From positions 3,427,013 to 3,491,012 of the forward strand of contig NW_006497083.1 of assembly GCF_000471905.2 (NCBI RefSeq): 64,000 nt of DNA, given 5' to 3'. This document shows positions 28,001-43,000 of the stretch, piece after piece (the first letter of the stretch is position 1; every line of letters starts with the position of its first letter). Origin of the DNA: Amborella trichopoda (Eukaryota > Streptophyta > Magnoliopsida > Amborellales > Amborellaceae). Both the position numbers and the translations under genes were made by a program. The notes beneath the pieces are model-generated. The model was given only the letters and a program-made list of their open reading frames with translations. It did not search any database and was not told where the DNA came from.

Positions 28001-31000
28001 ATGACAGTATTAAAATAAATGCCAGAGCTAGAAGAAGTAGAAAATTAGGAAATAAGTGTTGATCTGCTCACAAAATACTTACAGAAGCCAAATCTAGAAA
28101 CTGATTTTCCCTGTAGAAATTGATTGAAGCTTAAACTTGATCAAAGTTGTCAAGCATCAATATGCAAAACTGTGTATTACGATGGAAACAATATACAGAG
28201 TTTTCTCAAAAAGGTAGACGCACTAATTTTCTATCAAATTTTTTAGAAATCACTTAGATCAAACAACGAGAGTGATGAGCTTACCTGAGATAGCAAAGGA
28301 TCTTTGCAGCAGAGAGTTTGGGTATAAAAACCCTAATTTGATCACCAAGAGATACATTTGAAATTTTGCAGCAGAGATATAAGGTCCAGAAGCCCTGAGT
28401 CGTTCATCAAGAGAAACAATTGAAATTCAATAAACTTGCTCTGATAACATATTATATCAATAAAGGGCGATTTTAATCTCTTAGATATGCCTCGGAAACA
28501 TCAAACAGGTGAATAATTAAGATCCCAAGGAGGTTTGATGAAAAGGTGCTGTGCAGCCAAGTAAGCACTTGGAAATGTATATAAAAAAGTGTAAAAGTAC
28601 ATGGCTAACCCTAATGAAATGTAAAATTAAAGTAATAATTTTATTTGCCCCTTTTGTACTTTTTTTACTAAATGACTACAAGAAGATAGTACATTAATTA
28701 ATTACACCTCTTCACTTCCCCAATTATCTTCTCTTTACATCTCTATGTAAGCCATTGTTGCATTTTAGGGCTGGCATGTCCAAATCATGGATATACCTTG
28801 GAGCGTATGCGTGTGCTTATGAAGGTTTGATTGAGCAGCCTCAAACATGCACATTGAATAGTGCCTTCCACTCTCTATCTATTACATTGCCTTCTATTGT
28901 TTCCGTTCCGAGTTTCTTTTCTATTCTCTAATTCGTATCATGTAGACAATGTTTATAAAAAACTTGTGGAGAACAATGAAAAGAATGTCTTAATCATTAA
29001 GTGAGAAACCTCTCAAAGGAGTACACAACATCTGGTGATGTATTCAAGGGGAAAAAAGAAAGAGAGTACATGCCGTGTGTAAACGCAATGAATAAAAGGC
29101 TTTGAGGGCCACCAATTTCTATAGCTAAGTGTTCTCCTTTTCTTGTAGTGGTCTAGGATTTGAGAATGGAATAGCATTTTTACTCCATTTTTGTTTTGGG
29201 GACCAGCTCAATGTGGACCATAAGTCATTGTTCTCTTTGCTTCATTGATTTTTTCTGGAATATGTTAATTTATATTTATAGGGTCTATATAAATGGGGAT
29301 ATTAGATCAAATATCCGTCCTGATGGTTTATTGAATTATTGTTTGTGGATGTTGGATTCTTAAATGGACAACAGTGCACTGGTAATGTGATGACTCGGGA
29401 GCTTTTAATGTGTAGTTGGTATAAGCTAGAAACTTTGGCCTATTTTTGATGTTGCCAATATCTGTTTGTGATATTTATTTTGTGTAAAAAGGAAAAGGAA
29501 ATTTGGGGTCCATGAATGCTAGGAATTAGTTAATTCCTATACATGAACTTTGTGTTAGGTAAGTATTGTTTCTCAATTAGAATTTTAGTTTTGTAATTTA
29601 TTAATTATTATTGATTTCTTGCAGCTATATAATTTTGAGGATAAAGGTGGTCGACGCGTTGCCTTGAGGCCTGAGCTTACTCCCTCTTTGGCACGACTTG
29701 TGATACAAAAGGGGTATTCAACTGCGACGGTGCTAGTTTCTCACATTCTAATTTTAAGGCTCTTTGCTGAATGCTTTCCTTTATTTTCAAGTTATGATTA
29801 TGATCATAAGCATGTTGAGGGAACTTATTCTTCGACTTCAATGTTGGGCATCAGTATCAGTTCGGACTTATAAAGATATATCTGATGTTTTCATTGTATG
29901 TGTCTAGGAAAGCTCTACCACTTCCGGTAAAATGGTTTACAATAGGACAATGCTGGCGGTACGAGCGGACAACTAGAGGAAGGCGACGTGAGCACTACCA
30001 ATGGAATATGGACATCATTGGGGTTCAGGGAGTTGCAGTATGCTTCAACTGATTTTTGTATAGTTCCCTATTTTTTATTGCATAAAATTTAACATCTCTA
30101 ATACTAACCATACTAGTTTCAATGAATCATATTATCTATTCCATTATTTAATTCATGCTCATTACATTGTAACTATTGTGGGCTATATTAAATGGCTACT
30201 GAATGGTATTTTCTACATTAAATGGTTTTTTTGATTGTTGTAGAGGATTACATGTATAATCTGTTATTTCTTTTGGTAAAACTTTTGTACAGTGGGTATT
30301 TTCCTTTCTTATCTATTATCATAATTGGAACTATGATGATTTGTTTGCAAATCTTTATGCAGTGAGGAAGTGTCTAAAATGAGTGATGCATATGAAGTGA
30401 AATAAAATTCAGAAATATCATCATCATTTTAGCCTTTTCCCAATTAATTGGGGTCAGCCACATGAATCCTGGTTCTCAAATCTGCTCTATTAAAGGCCAT
30501 ATCCTCAACGAGACCATAAGTCTCCATATTTTTTCAGACTACTTCCAACCACGTCCTTATGGGTCTATCCCTTTCCCTTTTCAGTCCTTCCACTTGAACT
30601 AATTCATACCTCCTAACAGGTGCTGTACTTGGTTGGCTCCACATATGGCCAACCCACCTAAGTCTCCTCTCTCTCATTTTATTACCTATTGGTGCCAGGC
30701 CTAAATTCTTTCGAATAGATTCATTGCGAATTCTATCCCTTCTTGTCTTACCACTCATCCATCTCAACATCCTCATCTCCGCTATACTCATTCTATGGGT
30801 ATCTTGTTTTTTGTCCACACTACGTTCCGCCCCATAGAGCAAAGCTGGTCTCACCGCTGTGCTATAGAACTTGCCCTTCAACCTCATTGGTATGCGGCGA
30901 TCACATAAAATTCCAATTGCACATCTCCACTTCGCCCACCCAGCTCTAATTTTGTATTTGACATCTTCCTTGATCTCTCCATATTCCTGGATTATCGATC

Positions 31001-34000
31001 CAAAATTTCGAAAGTACGGTCTTTTTTTTACTTCCTAACCGTCAATCTTAATTACTTCCTCGTCTTTATTCCTATTATTACTAACCGTCAATAAAGACCA
31101 TGTGGAGGTCTTTTCTCTTCGTCCTAAACTTATCAATCAGTTGCGTAAGCAGGAAAATTGCTTCAGTTGTTGGTTTTCAGATACACTTGTTTCATGCCTT
31201 AGTCGTTGCTCAATGACTCTTTCCCAGAGCTTTATAGTACGACTCATAAGCTTGATCCCTTGATAGTTTGCACAATTCTGTATGTCTCCTTTGTTCTTGT
31301 AAATAAGTACCACAAGACCTTTTCTCCATTTGTCTGACATTTTCATTGTTTTCAACACCTTGTTGAACAACTTTGTCAGCCAGTCAATCTCAAATTTCCC
31401 CATGCACTTTCGAACCTCTATCGTGATACCATCTGATCCTAAAGCCTTTCCTATCTTCATCCTTTTCAAAGCTTCTCTCACTTTCGACATCTTAGTCCTA
31501 CGAATATATCTATGACCTCCGCTGTCACTTGTACCAATAGACCCTTCTACCACTATGTTCCCATTTTGTTCGTTATGTTCCCATTTTGTTCGTCATTTAA
31601 TAATTTTTGAAAAATTGACTCTCCACCTTTCGTTGACCTCATCATCTTTACTTATTATTTATTTAGCATTTTCTTAGCACTTTTATATTCTTCTAAGTTT
31701 TGATCGTTGTTATTACACTGCCAAGTTTTATAACATGATCGTTTTTCGCTAATGGCCTTCTGAACCTCATCATTCCACCACTAAGTTTCCTTATCGAGGT
31801 TTTTTTTTATTGTAGATTCTCCTAATACTCCTTTTGCCACTTTCTTGATACATTCAGCCATCTCATTCCATATTATATTGATATCATGTTCAAAGTTCCA
31901 TTTTCGTTCTTCAACTAATTTATCCCTAAATAAGTCGATTTTCTCATTCTTTAAATTCCACCACCAAGTTCTTGGATGCCCATTACTTTCACCTTTTCTC
32001 CTCCATGTCTTTATGTAGATGTCCATGACCATGAGCCTATGTTAGGTAGTCAAACTCTCTTTGGGATAACCTTGCAGTCTTTACATGATGGTGATCTAAC
32101 TTCTTAACTAGAAAGAGGTCTATTTGGCTTTTATGTGTTCCACTATTGCTGTATTATTTATCAAACTAAAAAAACTCAATGGCTTCCATGGAAGTTAAGT
32201 CCCCATTATTGCTACATTATTTATCGATTTAATTGCAATATATCGATGACTGTAATGATAATGTTGGGAACAGGCAGGATGGGAATTATCTTTCTTGACA
32301 AAAAAAATAAGAAACATATGCTGCTTCATTTACTGTTATCTTGAGTCAGTGTGTTATATTTGATTTCCGAGAGCAAAATGTGTTGATTTTCTTGTTTGTA
32401 TTATTGTTTTTCTGCAGGCTGAAGCAGAACTGATTTTTTCGATTGTGATATTGTTCAAGAGATTGGGAATCACATCATCAGATGTGGGATTCAAGGTTTC
32501 TAGCCGTAAGGTCAACATTCTAAGAGGCTCTGACCTATGCTTTCAAATTGTGACAGGAAGAGGTTCTTGATGTTTCTCTCATGCTTGAAGTCACTCAAGT
32601 GCATGTTGGAGCCTTTCCATGTTTCCATGTTCTTTAGCTTTGATTTCTATCTAGCTTTCCCATATTTTCTTAGGTGGTCTAAGTGCTTCAAGGATTTGTA
32701 GGAAAGCTAGTTATGCCCTGTTGAAATGGCTGGCACGTCCTAAATGAACACATCCGCAGATTTTCAAAACCTGTCTTATGATAACCAAATGCTGGATGCA
32801 TAAATAACTCCCACATTATTGGATTTCTATGTGTAGTTTCTTACCATTGAGTGGCATATCATAGTTATATGGTCCCTTTTTGCTGGTGACATTGCTTCGA
32901 AACTTTTGAATAGGAATTTGGAGAGAAGACATTAATTTCTAGCATTTGATCTGAAGCCATCAGCTAGGATGGCCCACAACTGATCTCTGCTGGTTGATGA
33001 ATGACATGTATTATTTGTTAGAGTCTCTGTAGTTGAAGGATTAGGTTTGCTGCAAAGTGAACTGGCAATCTGTTTTTTTGTCCTGATTTGCTTTGTGCAA
33101 GTATAGAATGTTGGAGCAACCCCCTATAGTGCTGATGTTCCAGAGGTTTAAGGTTCACTATGCACATTTCTAGAGCCTGTTGTAAACAATCAGTCAACAC
33201 CAGCATCCAGATTATAATGTTATGCACATTTTCTAGAGCCTATTGTAAACAATCAGTCAACACCAGCATCCAGATTATAATGTTATGCACATTTTCTAGA
33301 GCCTATTGAGGTACAGTAGAGAATGGGGTTTTGGGATCTGGGACAAACAGTAGAGATGTTCGGATTTTGGGGTTTGTGAGGAATTGTACTGATGTTAGGG
33401 TGAGGTGGTTGATGCCATTGATTCAGATGAGGATGAGAATGATAAGATGGCCTGGACTGCTGTTGGGCATAACACTTGGGGGCATGGGTGTGGCTAATGG
33501 GAAGAGCAAGGGGATGGGTAGTGGGGGGAAGTAGCACTTGAGTTTTGGTTGACCAATAGTTGCTATGGTCAAGTGGCCTCCTTGGAGTAGTGGTTTCCAC
33601 AGAAGAGGAGCTAGACCTTTTGTTGGAGGACGTAGGGTATTCATCCCTGACATCCTGTTTAATGGTGTTGCATGATTATGCCATCTTGGATCTGCTGACG
33701 TTTTTGGTTAAGGTTATAAGATAGATGTGAACTTTAGTTTTTATAGACCATGCTTTGTGGAGATATTCAAGTTGCCTGTGTTGCTTCTTTTGTTTAGATA
33801 ATTGAAGTATCTAATGAAATTCTGTATTCACAGGATTCTTTTTAGATATGCTTTTGAAATACATTCCTCAAACTTGTATAAATTTTTACTATTATCTTGC
33901 CAAGCACATATTTTGATTTTTGTTTTTCATACAATGCTAGGTAGGTAGGTTTATAGTTTGTAACACTTTCTTAGAACAAAATTCTCCTTAAAAAATTTCT

Positions 34001-37000
34001 GGCTGCATTTCCTGCCTTATTTGATTATTATGTTCTCCTATAGTAAGACCCACTTTTTGATGTGGTTCTCGTCTATGTTCCATTTTTGGTATTAAGGAGA
34101 ATTTGCACATGAGGACTTTCAAGCCTTTAATTATTGATTGATTTGGGTGATAATTTTTGTGCTTGACTCAGGTTCTACAAGCAGTACTTCAACGATATAG
34201 TATACCTGAGAAATTATTTGGGAAAGTATGCATTATTATTGATAAGGTTAGTTTATTCAGAAGGTTGTTGCCCTCACCTGGCATGTCTCAATTTTAATGA
34301 ATAGGAAACAATAAATATAACAGAAATTAGCTTTGGCCTTATCTTGTGAGTCATTTTGCTGGATATTAAGATAGATGGAAAAAAACAGCCTGCCTTCCAC
34401 TTAAGCAGAAGGCCTGCCTGCCTATGGGTCGAGACTGCCCTGCCTAGGCCTAGGTGGGTCTTCTTGGGCGGCCACCCAGGTGGCAACTAGGCCTTGGTGC
34501 CTGCCTAGTTGGCCCTTTGCCTGGGGGTGGACGATGTCCTCCGGCAAGGGGCATTCAAGTTATTTTTGCCCCTCTTAAGGGGAAACAAGGATTGGGTGTA
34601 TTCTAACCATCAAAAGTTTGTTCTAGGGTTTCTATTTCCAAAAATCATAAAAGATTGACGATTTTTCAATCTTTTTTTTTTTTTTTGATATTGAAAGAAA
34701 TCTAGAAGTTTTAAAAATCATCTAATACCTTAAATTGTTTTTTGTTGGATTCATTTTGAACTATACAGAAATTTTTGGGTAATTTAGAACTTGATATGAT
34801 TCCAAAACATTGAGGATCGAAGATGGGGCACAAATGATATGGGTGTGTGTTTGCATGTTGGTGTGTGCTCTAGGAGCGCACATATATGTATATATGTACA
34901 TAAATATTACATGTATATGCATATTTTCTTTTGGAAACACATGTATTTATATATGTTTGGGAGAATCGGGTTCATCAAAACCTGGGCACCCGCCTAGCGC
35001 ACCTAGGCACCTAGACCCCAGTGACCACTTGGGTGCTGCCCGATGTTTTTACAATCTTGGATACTAATGATGTAATTATAATTGTGGTAGATAAGGACCT
35101 TTTGAACTATGGTGTTCTCAAGCTCAGTGCTTTATTCGCTTGTGTTTTGTTTCCCCTGCAGATGTAGCAACCGAGAATCTCATGTTTGGGTGTGTGACAT
35201 CATGATTCTTGTGCATCATCCAGATCTGTATTAGGAGAGATTAGTTACAAGCATGTTGTCATTGTGTTAGATGTGTTTTGATGAAGTAATTGCACCCCTT
35301 ACATAATGCAACATTGTTACCATTGATAAGCATTCCTGTAAAACTCGTTTATGTTGAATAAAATCATGGCTTATCACCTCTTTATCAATTTGTTTATTTG
35401 ACAACACTGTTGGCCTACCTAGCTATAGGTCCTCTATCACTGTGCATTGTTGCGTTAGAATTAGTTGAATATGATGCTGATGTAAACCTTTGAACTGTGT
35501 GAACATTCTCTTTTATGAATATTTTTACAGATGGACAAAATTCCTAAAGAGGAGATTGAGAAGGAATTGACAATGCTTGGGATACCGATGGAAGCTATAA
35601 ATGGATTACTTCAAATCTTATCTCTAAAGTCTGTTCCTGAACTAGAAGGTTTGTCAGTATCACTCCTAGTTTTGTTTAATTAGCAATGTAACTTCATGGA
35701 TTAATATGCCATCATTACAGTCATCTTTTTTTTCAATATATAAGAATTCAATATGCAAGATCGATAACATTCAAACAAAACAAGAAAGGTCGTAAAAAGT
35801 CTTAGGTTTGGTGCCATCATTACAGTCATCATTTATTCAATATACAAGATCGATAACATTCAAACAAAACAAGAAAGATTGTAAAAGTCTTAGGTCTGGT
35901 GCTATAATAGGAAACGACCTAGTAGTTTCCAATTGCTATTATTTGGTTTGTTGGCATTACAAGTTATATATTAGCCTCTCATGCAACGCTTGTATTATGA
36001 TATGAAATCTGCTTGTGTTATTTATCGCAATAACCTAAAATGTAGTTAAGTTGTTATAGCATGTGTTATTTATTGATTATTCTCTACGGCCCGTAGTTAA
36101 GTTTGTTGGTGTATTTTTATCTGAACAATTCTCTATAGTGAACCTACATGTATGTAAGATACATCTACGTGAAAAGTTTTAGTATTATATATTGTATAAA
36201 AAGGACATTTCTTAGAATTTTATTAGTCATAAAATTACATTAGAATCAGTATGCTGTGCTTCTTCTATGAATAGCATTCTAGTGTTCTAACCATAGTTGT
36301 TGGGTACGGGAACGGGAACGGTTCCTGGATCGAGGGTGGGATTGGCAGATCGAAGCTATACTAAAGATTCCTGTGTTAGGGATCACTGCCCGTACAACCT
36401 CAAAGGTTGGGATCGAGGTCCATGTGTGTTGGGGATCGAGCTCCTTTATTACATGAGATAGAGAATTATTATATAAAGGTGCGAGATCCTATACGTAAGA
36501 AGCGAAGTTCCCAAGGGCATGAGTTTCTTAACTCAAGGAGCACATTACTAAAAGTGATCCAAAATATTATGGAGCGTCGAATAACTTTTATAGGAGCGAG
36601 CTCCATTTTCTTAGAACGCGAGTTCCTCGTGTAGGTAATAAGGATCCGTGGCTTTAAAATGTAGCTCCCGGTGTTGTTAACCAATAACATGTAGGCTTAG
36701 TCCTTCTATGAAATAAATAACGAACTTTAAAGCGATCATTGCTGGAATCTAGATGCCATGTATGGTGCTTATGTTCCATTATTTTCGAATCTTGATCCCA
36801 ATGCACTCTGGAGTGCGAACCATAAGACTAGGAAACTGGATCCTATAATTTTCAGGAACGTGAAATTAAATTGTAAGGAACTTGTTCCCTTATAAGATGG
36901 AGCGAGATCCCGAAAACATTAAATTGAGTTTCAGACGCGATCCGCTCCAGGATCGAGAGAATCGAGGTTATGCAATGGATCACCAAGCAAGGGAGGAGAT

Positions 37001-40000
37001 CCCGGTAACTATGGTTCTAACATGGTATTAGAGCCGTGCAGGAAACCTTAGGTGTCAAAATTCCTATTCGTCCATCTAAGAATTATTGTGTATCAGCTGG
37101 AAACTACATATGTGAAATCAGTATGCTGAGGAGATCAGCAGTCTCATAACTGACCTAAGAACTCCAATTCCGCCTGAAGCTTTGATCAATACTCTGAGAG
37201 AAGTGTTTCAATATCTACATTAACCTTACAAATTGAAGTTCTTTTGTGGAATCTGTTCACATATGCGGAATAGATCTATCTCAAAATAAACAGAGCAGTG
37301 TTTACAACCAATCAAGGCATATATAACTCAACACCCCTGTCTGTCTGAAACTTCAATTGGTATAGCCTCATAAAGATGTGTTCTGTCCTTTTGGGTCACT
37401 AACACATCTTGATGCCCAGGCTTGTCGCACCTAACACTTTGGCCTCTGTTCCTGAATTTGAAGAGTATCTTCACAGCTGGGCCTTTTCTTGCCTTTGATA
37501 CATCTTGGGGCTGAGTGCTTTATCCCACCACATCTCACTGTTTCTAATTTGCAGCATGTCTTTTGAGAACTGAGGAAGACACTTTACCATAGGAGCAATT
37601 TGCAGAGCTCCTACTAAATTTCTTTCAACCTTTAGACTACCTTATAGTCTTCCTCAGACTCAAAACTCAATGCAAAATCAACTCAACGTAGATCTGAGTG
37701 TGTGTGCGCGTAGCTCTGAATCCACCAAAACAACTATGGTCTCCATGCCAAGCTCCAAGTTTTCATTTGTTCAAACCAGTAAATACAATGTATCAGAATA
37801 TCATGACTATGACTTCAAACCCAATGGGAATGATCCCTTCCTATAGGCTAAATCCCTAACTCCGATGCCTTTAATACTACTTCTAATTAAAATAGGACTC
37901 CTAATTCAAATTTGACTCAAATTGATGCTTTTACCCTTAATCAAAGAGGACTCCATATTTTCAAATCACAAACAAACAACTTTTCCCCCAACAAAAGACT
38001 ATTCTATCCCTAAAATGATATTGCAACCTCTGCAGGGTGTAATGTTTTGTTCCATTATCAAAAATGCTTTTGGAAGTGTCGGTTGAGTTCTATGACCTAA
38101 ACCCACTTTGTCAGTATTCTACAACTGATGTGGCTAAAAAAATCCTTTAAATCCCTGAATGTGGCTCCTAAAATTTGTTTTCCCCCTCCATCTGGCAACT
38201 AGATGCAAAGTATAAAGATAAGAGAGATTTAATTTAGATACGTGCATACATGATTTGAAGTTTCTAACCGTGGGATGTCTGCCTGTGGTTGTTTTGCATG
38301 TGTTTTGTGTGTGTCTGTGCATGTAAATAACATGAAGTTTATGTTTTTGTTTATGTGTGTATGTGGATTTGCGAGTGAAAATGATTGATTGGGTCAACAA
38401 TCTGTTTGTTGCCATAGCCATGAGGCCATAGAGGGCTTTATTTCACCCCAATTTTTTTTTCTTTTTTTTAAAGAAAGTGTTAATGTTGTTTGACCAAAAA
38501 AGTTGTGGATTTCCTTAATTCATCTCAGTGATGAATCTCAAAAAGATAAAGACAAAAGAGCTTGCACACTAAAAGTGGTCTAAATGAATCCCACTGTAGT
38601 GAATGTTCTCCTCAAATTTTTTTTTTTTGCCTTTTTTCCTTTTAACTAATTGTAATGTCAATCAAACATGTTTTGAAAATTTTCAGGGGGTAAAAATCCC
38701 CCTAGCTAGGTGTTTTGGCCGCTTGACCTATACTGTGGTTATAGGCCACTTGACCTATAATTTGGCTATGGGCCGCTTAGCGCTTGGTCTATCAAATCTT
38801 TCTCTACACACACACGTATAATATACATGTGTATATGAGTGTGTGTGTGCATGCGCACATGTGTGCTGATGTGCATATGCGTGCGTCACTCTGTATAATA
38901 CACATAATGTTTTCTTCATCACTATTACACATACAATAGGGCACACCGTGTACTCTATCGAAAGGAATTAGAGATTTGGAATCGTTATCAGTCTCATTAT
39001 CTAAAGAAAGCTGGAGTGTTTGTTTTAATGAAATTATTCTTGTGGTTGTGACATTTTGATTGAATTGCTGTATTAATTGTTGGTTTTATGCCATGGATGT
39101 CAACAAGCGAGGTATTTTCCTACTTAGGCAACTGATTGAGAAGTTTAGGGTGAAGAGAAAAGACTTCCACATGGTCTTTATTGATCTAGAGAAAGTTTAT
39201 GATAGAGTACCTCAAGATTTGATTTGATGGGTTATGGAAAAGGAGTCTCCAGTCACTACATCAATTTGATGAGAGATATATACGAGGGAGCGCTAATTAG
39301 TGTATCAACAACTAGTAGAGAGATGAGTGAGTTTTCAATGGCAATAGGGTTATATAAGGGGTTAACATTGAGCCCATGCCTCTTTGTCTTAAATATGGAT
39401 GACCTAACTAGGCACCCTACAAGATAAGGTACCATGGTGCATGGTGTTTGTAGTTGAGATAATTTTTATTGATGAGACCCGAAACAATGTCGAATACAAA
39501 GTTAGAACTTTGAAGGGATACTCTATAATCTAAAGGTTTTTAAATAAGCCGGACTAAGACAAAGTATATAGAATGCAATTTTAGTAATAATAAGAGTAGT
39601 GATGAGGAAGCAGTTAAGATTGACGGCTAAAGAATATCAAGAAGAGCGCATTTTTGATATCTTGTGTCGATAATTTAGGAAAATGGATAGATTGAGGAAG
39701 ATGTTACACATTGAATTAGAGTTAGGTGGGCGAAGTGGAGATGTGCAATAGGAGTTTTATGTGATCGCATACCGATGAACATGAAGGGCAAGTTCTATAG
39801 GACAGCTGTGAGACTAACTTTGCACCAATAGGTGATAAGATGAGACAAATTAGACTTAGGTGGGTTGGCCATGTGTGGCGCAGACCCAATACAACACTTG
39901 TTAGGAGGTGCGAGCTAGTTCAAGTGGAAGACTCAAAAAGGGCAATGGGTGGGCCCAAATGGATATAGTTGGAAATAGTAAATAAAGATATGAGGACTTG

Positions 40001-43000
40001 TGGCGTCATTGAGGTATGACCCTTAATAAGTAGAATGTCGGACTAGGATTTGTGTAGCCGACCCCAATTAATTGGAAAAAGGCTTTGATAATGATGATGA
40101 TGATAATGATGATGCTCTATCAATTGTGATGGAAAGTTTGTATTTTATAGTGAAGGAGATTATGTATGGAAATTTGATGAAGCGGTAAAATCAGTAAGAA
40201 AACATGTCAAACACAAGCAATAACTAGGAGAAACCTGGGGTTTCTTCCTCAACTCAAGCTAGGGTTCCAAAACTTTTATCTTTCAGTTTCTAAAAGTCAT
40301 GTGGAATTGGCCCTCTCAAGGCCCAACACACCATGTATATATTATAATTTAATATTCAAAGATATTAAATGTCCACACAATTATTAAATGACCTAAAAAA
40401 CCTAACTTATCAAATTTGACTGTCCTTGAAAATTGAGTAGGATACTTGAAACCCAATTTTTTGGCATTTAGAGGCTTCTCGACATCTATTTTATTATTAT
40501 ATGAAACCAGAGCCGCAATTTGCAGATGATGTAGGGAAATTTGAAAAGGCAATATAATCAGTACAAAAACCAAACACAAGTAATAACTAGGAAAAACCTA
40601 GGGTTTCCTCCTTACCCAAAGCTAGGGTTCCAGTACCCTAAGCCTTTCTTTCTTGTTTAATTTCTAAAAATCAGTGGAACGACCCCTCAAGGTTCCACAC
40701 ACCTATTATATATTGTAATTTTAAAGTTCAAAGTTATTAAATGTCCATACAATAATTAAATGACCCAAAAAACCTAACTTAAACACAAAATTCACAATAA
40801 CAAATTTACCTCGGTGAATAGTAACCCACGAACAATACCCCGTGGATACTACCTATGAATTATGAACAATAGCCTTGAATAGTAAATAAAAATATAAAAG
40901 AGCCCTATAATCCTTAAAAAAAAACTTAAAAGCCCTAAAAATAAACCCTAAAATTGAAATTAAAATATCGATTCTTTGAAATTGAATAAAATTAAAAATA
41001 AGAAATTACTTTGTCTTGCATTAGGGGACCAGTGTTGCATGGACTTCGACACAGGTGCCCGTGTCCAGTATGTGTCGTGGTGTCTAATACATGGGCCAAA
41101 AATCCTAGTATCTCCTTGAGATGTCTGCACATGTCTTAATGATAAATTATTTATTTTGTATATAATAAAAGTTTGAAAATAAAAAATAAAAAAATTTTTT
41201 TTATAGTACTTTTAATTTTTGAAACTGCAGTCATAACTATTGTGTAGTGTAGGTGGTAGAACTATAAGGTTTTGTAGGAAGAATTGGCTTCCCAAACAAT
41301 ATCCTTGGTTTGATTTTTGAGGGGCTACAAAAATTGTTTTACATTATTCAATTTGTCCCATTTGAGGTATATATATTGAATGTTGCTTATCATTTTTTTT
41401 TTTTTTTTGATAAAGTAAACTGTTATCATATTGTTCAACCTACAAATACCACTTGGTAGATTGAGCCTTATCTTGGCATTAGTCTTGTGTTCAAATCCCA
41501 GCAAGGCAAAACACGGTTTTCCCCTAAGCTTTTTTAATAATGTAATTAAAGGGACAAGGCATGTCCATAAAAGCGACACTTCCTTGAGAGGTGTCGACAT
41601 GTTCGAAGGGAACATAATATAGTGCAATATGTGGGGATGGAGAGTTGGTGGAATGTTGCCCGTTGTTGACATGCGTCGACATGCGACAACAAAAAAAGTT
41701 GAAATGCTTGCTTGTGTCGCACTATACAATGGGGGAGAATATTTACTTCATTGCTATACACACATACACACACATGCACACACAATAGGGCACATTTTGC
41801 ACTCATCTGCGGAAAGGAATTAGAAAATTGTTATTGTTAAATTGTTATCAGTCTCATTACCTGAAGAATGCCAGAGCGTTTGTTTTAATGAAATTGTTTT
41901 TGTGGTTGTGATATTTTGATTGATTGCCCGATCAATTGTGATGTAAAGTTTGTACTTATTAGCTATAGGAGCCAATTGGATTCTGATCCCTGCTAGCTAC
42001 TTCCTTCCAAAAATGTGTTTCTTTGAAGATGTATAGGTCTGTGCCATTTCAACCGACATGAAATTGTTTTGGCCAATGTACCAACAGTCCAAAACTACTA
42101 AGAGTTGTCAAGAATAAGACTAAAACTGGACATTACAAGCTTTATGAAATTTATGTAGTTTTTGCATCTTTATACGATATCTTCATGCAGCTCTGATGTT
42201 TGTTACATTCAAACTGCTGACAGACTTGGATGGCTTTAGTATTATTGTTTTATTTTCCTTTAATCAGAGACATACAAAAGAACCAACAATTTTAACCTAG
42301 GAGAAAAGTTTCACCAATGGGCTGTAAGGTAGATAATGTGGCTACTGACTATAGGGTTTGAAATTGTAATAATAAATCTTTGGAAATTATGAACCAATAT
42401 TACAAATCTAAAGCCAGTGTATGAAAACATTCTTAGAAGCAAAATTTGTGTATTTGTATGAAATTTTCTTGATAACTTTCCATTGGCAATGTAGAAGCAC
42501 TCGGATCAGATGCTGATGCTGTTGATGATCTGAAAGATCTCTTCTTGCTCATTGAACAGTATGGTTGTTCCAATTGGATTCAATTTGATGCTTCTATTGT
42601 CCGTGGCCTTGCCTATTATACTGGGGTCGTCTTTGAGGTATTGTTATGTTGACACTTAGACTCAGATCTCTATTTATTTGGCATACCTCCAATGTATAAG
42701 GGTTTTTCACTTGAATGATCGTGTTTAAAGCACTAACAGCTTGGCTGCCTTTTGTCTTTTGGTGCTACTTTCTATTTCTCTCTCTGTTCCATGTTTTCCT
42801 TGAGAGATTATAGTACACTTTATAGAAGATCGGTGTGATAAAGGAGATAGCTATTTGAATTCCATGAAACCATGTCATATTCCAAAATAATCAATAAATC
42901 CACTGTTTAGCTCACACTTGAATAGCTCAATTTGTTGCATTTCCACGTGAGAATTTGACGCCTTTGTTTTCAACATTGCTATGTTTGTTGTCTTGAGTAC

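Larger units (their letters stand above)
14971..28706 (-). mobile_element. Fossil Ty1/copia LTR retrotransposon with nested insertions
   Basis: Broken copia-type element on the minus strand. Parts in minus-strand order: an LTR near 28449-28706 with an adjoining initiator-Met-tRNA-type primer site near 28440, gag beginning near 27920 with a gag end near 27030-27250, a protease-region piece near 26790-26950, integrase near 19350-19850, reverse transcriptase near 17600-18190, RNase H end near 15190-15400, and an LTR near 14971-15272. The two LTRs agree only about 70% by eye, so the element is old. It is interrupted by at least five later insertions listed separately and is clearly non-functional, with many breaks. 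Two related elements side by side cannot be excluded. Confidence 0.75.
38932..41963 (+). repeat. Duplicated segment, one copy split by the RTE
   Basis: 38932-39080 joined to 40114-40150 corresponds to 41782-41963 (shared caatagggcaca, ggaattaga, gttatcagtctcatta, tgttttaatgaaatt, tcaattgtgatg). The RTE insertion therefore came after this local duplication. Confidence 0.75.
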
